Shown in pieces: positions 58,747 through 64,000 of a DNA stretch of 64,000 nucleotides. A model generated the notes under the pieces. It did no database searches and was not told the DNA's origin. It worked only from the letters and a program-made list of their open reading frames with translations. Positions within the stretch are counted from its first letter, which is position 1; each line of letters opens with the position of its first letter. The stretch lies in assembly GCF_001466665.1 (NCBI RefSeq), contig NZ_KQ758903.1, forward strand, positions 1,113,684 through 1,177,683. Direction: 5' to 3'. The translations under genes were made by a program, and so were the position numbers. Source of the stretch: Dehalogenimonas alkenigignens. GTDB lineage: Bacteria; Chloroflexota; Dehalococcoidia; Dehalococcoidales; Dehalococcoidaceae.

Positions 58747-60581
58747 GCGCACTGCCACTTCCGGCAATCGGGGCAGTTTCCGTCGGGCCGCCAATTCGTT
58801 GAGATAGTCGGGTGTACGCCGAGCTTGAGAAGAAGTCCCTGCATCAGGCAAACAGGCAAGCCGACAACGTTTAAATAACAACCTTTGATATGGGAAACAG
58901 GATTAAAGCCTTTATCCTGAATACCGTAAGCCCCGGCCTTGTCCAGCGGACTGCCAGTCTTTACATAATGCTCTAGCTCTTGATCCGTGTAGTGCCTCAT
59001 TGTGACCAGGGTGGTGCTTGAATCGGCTATCGTTTCCCCGGTCGCCGCGTCGGTGACGGCGACACCGCTGACGACGCGATGAGTTTTCCCGCGGAGCTTC
59101 CGCAGCATTGCCGTCGCTTCTTCCGCCGAAGCTGGTTTGCCAAGAATTTCATCGCCCGAGACGACGATAGTGTCCGCGGCGATGATGGTGCCGGCACCAT
59201 ACCGTTCGGCGACGGCCGCGGCTTTGTTTATAGCATGAGCCTTTGCCTGCTCCTCCGGCGACAAGCCTTCGGTCAGCGCCTCGGCGATTTCAGACGCGGC
59301 CGCCTCAAATTTAAGCCCCATCGCTGTCAATACTTCACTGCGCCGCGGCGAGGCTGAAGCGAGCACCAGTTTCTGTCGGGCGAGAAAATTCTTTTCTTTA
59401 TTCTCGGCGAATGTCAGCGTCGCCACCGTTTCCACGTGGTAGGTCTGGGGAAACAGGTCGACCGGAGATATGTCTTTTACGGCATAAGGTCCGCGTGTCA
59501 GCACCCGCAGGTCGCGGGCCAGGGCTTCCGGGTTGCAGGAGACATACACCAGACGCTTTGGCGGGTAGAAGCTAAGGGTTTTCAGGGCGGCCGGATGACA
59601 GCCGGTGCGTGACGGGTCGATGATGACGGCATCAGCCAGCCGGCCGAGGTGAGGCAGCACTGATTCGGTTTTAGCTTCCAATAGTTCGATATTTGGGATG
59701 TCGCGAACATTGACCCGAGCGTCCTTGACCGCTGCTCCGGACTCCTCGATAGCGATGACCTTCTTAACGTAGGGCGCCAGCAGAGCGGCGAAAGTGCCGA
59801 CGCCGGCGTAAGCGTCAATAATCGTCTCGCTGCCGGACAGTTCCAGCCTGGCGCGGATGAGGTCAGCCAGTCTTTCTGCCTGGGGAGTGTTGACCTGAAA
59901 GAAGGCGGGTGAAGACACCCGGAATTTACGTCCGCCCATAACATCAAAGTAGTAAGGCTGACCGGTGATCACTGTAATCTCCGGGTTCAGCATCCGCGGC
60001 TGGATAAGATAGTCGTCGGTGTTGACGCCGTAGCGGATGGAGAACTGGGTGGTCTCCGCGCAGCGGCCGGAAAGAGCAGCCATCAGGCTGTCGATCCCTT
60101 CAGCCATGATGGGGCACTGGTCGATCGGCACAAAACGGTGGGTGACCCGGTTGATAAAACCGAATTGGTTGATACGGCGGCGTACCGTTAACCGGGCGTG
60201 GTTGCGGTAGCCGAACTCATCAGGAGAAGCCAACACCGGTTGGACGCTTGCGGAGTCCAGCCCTTCCGACTCAAGCGCCCGGCGGACCTGTTCTTGCTTG
60301 AGTTCAAGCTGGTGGGAATACCTGATGTGCTGCCACTGACAGCCGGAGCATTCGCCGAATTTATTACAGACCGCGGACCGCCGGTGGGGTGAGGCTTCGA
60401 TGACGTTTTCTACGATAGCATCGAGTCCATCGTGGCTGATGCGGATGACCCTTGCTTCGACCGTTTCACCAGGGATACCGCCGAAAACCGAGACCCGGAG
60501 CCCCTGGTATTCCGAAGCAGCATCGCCGAATTCTCCAATACCTTCGAGTTTGACCTTAATGATATCGAATTGTTCGACCAT
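58743..60581 (-). CDS. Fusion of TrmA/RlmD-type RNA uracil-5-methyltransferase and Maf nucleotide pyrophosphatase
   Basis: A single 612-residue frame. Residues 1-395 are an RlmD-type methyltransferase: N-terminal TRAM-like beta barrel, Fe-S cysteines C72, C78, C81 and C156 (CNKFGECSGCQWQH), the SAM loop DAYAGVGTFAALLAPYVKKVIAIE, and catalytic C349 in VYVSCNP. Residues about 405-605 are a complete Maf/YhdE-type pyrophosphatase (LVLASASPRRSEVL, IIAADTIVV, GAYGIQDKG). No stop or start separates the parts. A short cysteine-rich tail (CPDCRKWQCA) ends the protein. It lies 12 bases after typA and converges on the toroid gene with overlapping stops. Confidence 0.9.
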   Translation of the reverse strand: MVEQFDIIKVKLEGIGEFGDAASEYQGLRVSVFGGIPGETVEARVIRISHDGLDAIVENVIEASPHRRSAVCNKFGECSGCQWQHIRYSHQLELKQEQVRRALESEGLDSASVQPVLASPDEFGYRNHARLTVRRRINQFGFINRVTHRFVPIDQCPIMAEGIDSLMAALSGRCAETTQFSIRYGVNTDDYLIQPRMLNPEITVITGQPYYFDVMGGRKFRVSSPAFFQVNTPQAERLADLIRARLELSGSETIIDAYAGVGTFAALLAPYVKKVIAIEESGAAVKDARVNVRDIPNIELLEAKTESVLPHLGRLADAVIIDPSRTGCHPAALKTLSFYPPKRLVYVSCNPEALARDLRVLTRGPYAVKDISPVDLFPQTYHVETVATLTFAENKEKNFLARQKLVLASASPRRSEVLTAMGLKFEAAASEIAEALTEGLSPEEQAKAHAINKAAAVAERYGAGTIIAADTIVVSGDEILGKPASAEEATAMLRKLRGKTHRVVSGVAVTDAATGETIADSSTTLVTMRHYTDQELEHYVKTGSPLDKAGAYGIQDKGFNPVSHIKGCYLNVVGLPVCLMQGLLLKLGVHPTISTNWRPDGNCPDCRKWQCA

Positions 60582-60593
60582 CAGACAGTCATG

Positions 60594-62429
60594 CTACTCG
60601 TCGGCTTCTTCGGGACTGCCGCGGCCGGCTCGCTTGCGGTCATGCGCTGACAGCAACTTCTTGCGCAGGCGGATATTTTTAGGTGTAACTTCAACCAGTT
60701 CGTCATCCTCGATGAAGTCGAGTGATTCCTCCAGCGACATCTTGACCGGGGTGGTTAGTTTCAGGGCGATGTCGGAAGTTGACGACCGGATGTTGGTCAT
60801 TTTCTTTTCTTTACAGACATTGACCACCAGGTCGGAGCCTCTGGCGTGAAGACCGACGATCATCCCTTCGTAAACCTCGGTCATCGGGTCGATGAATGTC
60901 AGTCCTCGGGCCTGGGCGTTGTTCAAACCGTAAGTCACCGCGGTGCCGGCCTGGGCGGCGATGAGCACGCCCGAACGGGTGGTGCCGATCTCGCCCTGCC
61001 ATGGTTCATAGTTAAGAAATAAAGTGTTCATCACGCCCCGGCCGCGGGTGGTGGTCAGGAATCCGCTGCGGAATCCGATGAGGCCGCGGGTGGGTATATG
61101 ATATTCCATGCGCACGTTTCCCATGTCGTCATGGTGCATATTGGTCATCCGGCCTTTGCGCTTGGCTAGCATTTCAGTCAGGTCGCCGATGCACTCCTCG
61201 ACAGTGTCAACGGTCAACGATTCCATCGGCTCCATCACTTTGCCGCCGACCGTTTTGGTTATCGCTTCCGGCTTGGATAGCTCCAACTCATAACCCTCGC
61301 GTCTCATGGTCTCGATGAGGATTGATAAGTGAAGCTCGCCGCGTCCGGAAACCAGGAAGACATCAGGCGAATCCGTATCCTCGACACGAAGCGATATGTT
61401 GGTCTCGAGTTCGCGATACAGACGAGCTCGAAGCTGTCGTGAGGTGCAGTATTTGCCTTCACGGCCGCCGAACGGTGAGGTGTTGACACCAAAGGTCATT
61501 TTCACCGTAGGTTCGCCGATGGTAATGCCGGGCAGGGCTTCCGGCTGCTCCTGGCTGGCAATGGTATCGCCGATGCTGACATCTTCCATACCGGTCACCG
61601 CCACAATATCGCCTGCTTCGGCTCTTTCGACTTCCAGCCGGCCGAGGCCCATGTGAGTGAAGACCTCATTCACGGTGTAGCGATGGTTTACGCCGTGCTT
61701 ATCGATGACCACGACCGAATCCCGGGGAGAGATGCTGCCGCGGTGGATGCGGCCGATGGCGATGCGTCCTTTGTGGGTGGAATAGTCCAGATTGGAAACT
61801 AAAAGCTGCAGCGGGCCTTCCTCGATTTCCGGCGGCGGTATGTTTTTCAGGATACATTCAAAAAGCGGGACCAGGTCGGCGCCTGCGGCATCAGGATCGG
61901 TAGTGGCGTAGCCGCCTCGAGAGGTCGAATAAATGACCGGGTAGTCCAATTGAGAATCCTCGGTCGCCAGTTCCAGGAACAGATCCTGGGTCATCGCCAG
62001 CACTTCCTTGATGCGGCGTGTCGGCCGGTCCATCTTGGTGATGACCACGATGGGTTTTAATTTCTTGTCCAGCGCCTGCTTCAGCACGAAACGCGTCTGG
62101 GGCATCGGCCCGTCGACCGAATCGATAAGCAGAAGGCAGCCCTCGGCCATATTCAAAACGCGCTCCACTTCGCCGGAAAAATCGGCATGGCCGGGAGTGT
62201 CGATGATGTTGATCTTGTGGCCGCGGTATTCCACCGCGGTATTCTTGGCCAGGATGGTGATGCCTTTTTCACGCTCCAGGGCGTTGCGGTCCAGGATAAG
62301 TTCGCCGACCTCCTGGTTCTCGCGGAAAACGTGGCTCTGTTTCAGCAACACGTCGACCAGGCTGGTTTTACCATGGTCGACGTGGGCGATGATGGCTATA
62401 TTACGGATATCGTCGCGGTACTTGGGCAC
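60594..62429 (-). CDS. typA: GTP-binding protein TypA/BipA
   Basis: A ribosome-associated translational GTPase of 611 residues related to EF-G. The G1 loop is AHVDHGKTSLVD (15-26), G2 is REKGITILAKNT, G3 is DTPGHADFSGEVERVL and G4 is ITKMDRP; the C-terminal domain is the BipA-specific region (GLIGFRSGFLTTTRGRGVMN, VYEGMIVGLHARGSDLVVNVC). It acts in assembly of ribosomes and stress adaptation. Its promoter lies about 130 bases upstream, with a leader containing a possible attenuator. Confidence 0.96.
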   Translation of the reverse strand: MPKYRDDIRNIAIIAHVDHGKTSLVDVLLKQSHVFRENQEVGELILDRNALEREKGITILAKNTAVEYRGHKINIIDTPGHADFSGEVERVLNMAEGCLLLIDSVDGPMPQTRFVLKQALDKKLKPIVVITKMDRPTRRIKEVLAMTQDLFLELATEDSQLDYPVIYSTSRGGYATTDPDAAGADLVPLFECILKNIPPPEIEEGPLQLLVSNLDYSTHKGRIAIGRIHRGSISPRDSVVVIDKHGVNHRYTVNEVFTHMGLGRLEVERAEAGDIVAVTGMEDVSIGDTIASQEQPEALPGITIGEPTVKMTFGVNTSPFGGREGKYCTSRQLRARLYRELETNISLRVEDTDSPDVFLVSGRGELHLSILIETMRREGYELELSKPEAITKTVGGKVMEPMESLTVDTVEECIGDLTEMLAKRKGRMTNMHHDDMGNVRMEYHIPTRGLIGFRSGFLTTTRGRGVMNTLFLNYEPWQGEIGTTRSGVLIAAQAGTAVTYGLNNAQARGLTFIDPMTEVYEGMIVGLHARGSDLVVNVCKEKKMTNIRSSTSDIALKLTTPVKMSLEESLDFIEDDELVEVTPKNIRLRKKLLSAHDRKRAGRGSPEEADE

Positions 62430-62561
62430 AAAATCTCCTTATAAAACGGCACGGCAGAATACTCGGTGGACGCAAAAAACGACGCCTGTCAAAAGCGTCT
62501 AGAGTCGGAAGCGGCGGCGCCGCAGCGAGGCAACAGACCGAAGCAGGTACATCTAATCTAT
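62430..62561 (-). other. typA 5' leader with attenuator-like hairpin
   Basis: On the minus strand GACGC (from 62497), a 9-base loop and GCGTC are followed at once by TTTTTT (plus-strand A-tract 62474-62479). The stem is only 5 bp, so termination would be partial. AAGGAG-like TAAGGAG precedes the typA ATG. Confidence 0.35.
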
Positions 62562-62590
62562 ATTTTAACGTTTATTAGGCAGGATGACAA
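62562..62590 (-). promoter_or_regulatory. typA promoter
   Basis: Minus strand: TTGTCA (62585-62590), 17-base spacer, TAAAAT (62562-62567). Confidence 0.55.
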
Positions 62591-62678
62591 CCTATCTAAG
62601 TTGACTGCTCTGGTTGCAGTATTAACCGAACCGGTTGTTCGGGATATGTATTTGGCCTCCAGCTTGCGTGTAAATCGA

Positions 62679-63314
62679 TTATTCCGGTGCGCCGCCGCTG
62701 CCTTTCCCATATAATTGATCAAAATATTCCGGATAGAGTTTTTTGGCACAGCTAGGGCAGATGCCATGGGTGAAGTCGGCGCCTGAATGTTCGGATATGT
62801 AATTCTCCACAGATTGCCAGAAACCCTTGTCATTGCGGATTTGCTTACAGCTGGCGCAAATTGGTATCAGACCCGAAAGCACTTTAACCTTATCCAAAGC
62901 CTCCTGAAGCTTACGGATAAGCTCCTGCCTCTCCGCTTCAGCTCCGGCTTTATATAAAGCCATTTCCACTGAAGCCCTCAGGTCAGCTTCGTTGAAGGGC
63001 TTGGTCAGGAATCCCAGAGGCTCGGCGAGTTTTGCTTGAGCGAGGGTTGCCGGGTCGGCATACGCGGTCAAATAGACCGCCGGAACCGAGAACCGGCGGC
63101 GCAGCTCCCCAGCCGTGGCTATGCCGGAATGCCCGCCTTTAAGAACGATATCCATAAGTACCAGATCAGGTTTAAGTTTTTCGGCAATCCGCAGCGCCTC
63201 TTCGCCGGTGGCGGCCACCGCGACCACATCGTACCCCATGCCTTCAAGGCTGCTCCTGATATCCTCCGCGGTGATGGCCTCATCCTCAACCACCATTAAC
63301 CTGGCTTTAGCCAT
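62679..63314 (-). CDS. Response regulator with C-terminal four-cysteine domain
   Basis: A 211-residue regulator. The receiver (1-125) keeps the acidic pair (E10, D11), D55 in LVLMDIVLKG, the T in VYLTAYADP and K105 in FLTKPFNE. A helical linker (125-148) leads to LIPICASCKQIRNDKGFW...HSGADFTHGICPSCAKKLYPEY, whose C153, C156, C186 and C189 probably bind metal. There is no DNA-binding domain, so output is likely by protein contact. The ATG at 63314 follows GGGAGG and lies inside the end of the kinase gene. The same terminal domain is found at 15561-16286. Confidence 0.9.
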   Translation of the reverse strand: MAKARLMVVEDEAITAEDIRSSLEGMGYDVVAVAATGEEALRIAEKLKPDLVLMDIVLKGGHSGIATAGELRRRFSVPAVYLTAYADPATLAQAKLAEPLGFLTKPFNEADLRASVEMALYKAGAEAERQELIRKLQEALDKVKVLSGLIPICASCKQIRNDKGFWQSVENYISEHSGADFTHGICPSCAKKLYPEYFDQLYGKGSGGAPE

Positions 63315-63999
63315 TATTGGGTCCTCCCTGCTCAAACACGAAACTGAATTCGGTGCCTGCGTCCCTCTTAACGGTCATTTTGCCGCCTAGCGGATGCTCG
63401 GCCAGCGCCGTAACCAGTCTCAAGCCTAACGAGCGGCCGCCGCGGGCGTCGAAGCCTTCCGGCAGACCGATCCCGTTATCCTTGACTGAAAGCGAATAGC
63501 GGCCGTTTTCAAGTTTCAGCGATACTATAATTTCCCCCCGGCGGCCGTCCGGGAAGGCGTATTTTAAGGAATTTGTAACCAGTTCATTGATGATCAATCC
63601 AATCGGCACGGCGGTATCAAGGTCGAAAGCCGCTTCGGTAATCTCCGTGGATATCCTGACTATGCCTGGCGACATAGCGTATGCGTGGCTTAGATTGTGG
63701 ACAAGTTCCTGAGCATAGTCCCGGATGTTGATGTGCGCCAGGTCGGCGGATTCATATAGCTTGTTATAGACGAGGGACATGCTCTTGATCCGCTCTTCAC
63801 TCTCGCGCAGCATCTGGCGTGTTGGTTCGTCGGAGACGAAACGGCTTTGCATCTTAAGCAGACTGGAGATCACCTGCATATTGTTCTTGACGCGGTGGTG
63901 GATTTCCTTGAGCAGCAGTTCTTTTTCTTCCAAAGCCCTTTTGATTCTTGCGGCCGCTTTCTTGCTTTCGGTGATGTCGCGGGCGATTGAGGAGAATCC
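63307..63999 (-). CDS. HisKA_2-type sensor histidine kinase, C-terminal part
   Basis: The gene runs off the right edge; the frame is open to 63999 with 230 residues visible. The visible N-terminal text GFSSIARDITESKKAAARIKR is the end of a PAS domain. The phosphoacceptor is in LLLKEIHHRVKNNMQVISSLL, the HisKA_2 signature, followed by the HATPase domain (INELVTNSLKYAFPDGRRGE, VKDNGIGLPEGFD, SLGLRLV). It overlaps the response regulator gene by eight bases and is its likely partner. The sensory domains lie outside the window. Confidence 0.93.
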   Translation of the reverse strand, partial: GFSSIARDITESKKAAARIKRALEEKELLLKEIHHRVKNNMQVISSLLKMQSRFVSDEPTRQMLRESEERIKSMSLVYNKLYESADLAHINIRDYAQELVHNLSHAYAMSPGIVRISTEITEAAFDLDTAVPIGLIINELVTNSLKYAFPDGRRGEIIVSLKLENGRYSLSVKDNGIGLPEGFDARGGRSLGLRLVTALAEHPLGGKMTVKRDAGTEFSFVFEQGGPNNG

Positions 64000-64000
64000 G

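Overview
The window looks like chromosome from a Dehalococcoidia-type member of the Chloroflexota, most like Dehalogenimonas or Dehalococcoides. The evidence is a bifunctional mannosyl-3-phosphoglycerate synthase/phosphatase (an architecture described from Dehalococcoides), a type V fructose-1,6-bisphosphate aldolase/phosphatase, a split archaeal-type glutamate synthase, acetyl-CoA synthetase beside gluconeogenic functions, frequent TTG starts and a GC-rich composition. The genus is inferred, not proven. I saw no rRNA, tRNA, CRISPR array, prophage or intact insertion sequence.

Layout. 1-8.4 kb: central metabolism (end of the FBP aldolase/phosphatase, rdgB, an NDP-sugar pyrophosphorylase, acs) followed on the minus strand by asd-dapA-GNAT, with dapB just upstream. 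8.5-11.1 kb: rpsO-pnp (minus). 11.1-15.5 kb: a long non-coding stretch, then fabF-recJ-plsY. 15.5-19.9 kb (minus): a membrane protein with a C-terminal cysteine domain, an MrfA/YprA-like helicase, a DUF503 protein and a second long non-coding stretch resembling the first. 19.9-26.4 kb: mobB-like, a parvulin-type foldase, hom-thrC, a flavin reductase-like protein, folE and a rhodanese lipoprotein. 26.4-29.2 kb (minus): a nitrilase-family amidase and a two-component pair. 29.5-33.3 kb (minus): a tightly overlapping kamA/ATP-grasp/ATP-grasp/GNAT operon, with an MFS transporter and an ArsB-type permease upstream. 36.4 kb: mntP.

37.2-54.4 kb is a nitrogen-assimilation island. It holds a split glutamate synthase operon (FeS protein, FAD oxidoreductase, GltB1, GltB2, GltB3) with hisH and hisF embedded in it, an orphan OmpR-type regulator with a degenerate receiver, two amt-glnK cassettes separated by a PrsW-like membrane protease, and two glutamine synthetases of different subtype flanking mgsD. 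The sites GTAAT-N6-GAAA(T/C) occur once each upstream of amt1, amt2 and glnA1, and a related GAAAC-N6-GAAAC site sits in the glutamate synthase promoter. They resemble actinobacterial GlnR boxes, and I propose the orphan regulator as their reader.

54.5-64 kb: a lipoprotein with a Hint domain, a probably leaderless nadE, two tandem paralogous small membrane proteins, an alpha/alpha-toroid protein, a fused TrmA-type RNA methyltransferase-Maf protein, typA, and a response regulator/histidine kinase pair cut by the window end.

How it fits together: acetate activation by acs plus the bifunctional FBP enzyme suits growth on acetate with gluconeogenesis. The pyrophosphorylase near acs could supply GDP-mannose for mannosylglycerate, a nitrogen-free solute whose gene lies inside the nitrogen island. 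The kamA operon may make a beta-lysine conjugate and is the best candidate for an undescribed pathway. The most distinctive non-coding signals are the GlnR-like sites and the two paralogous intergenic elements at 11.5 and 19.3 kb.
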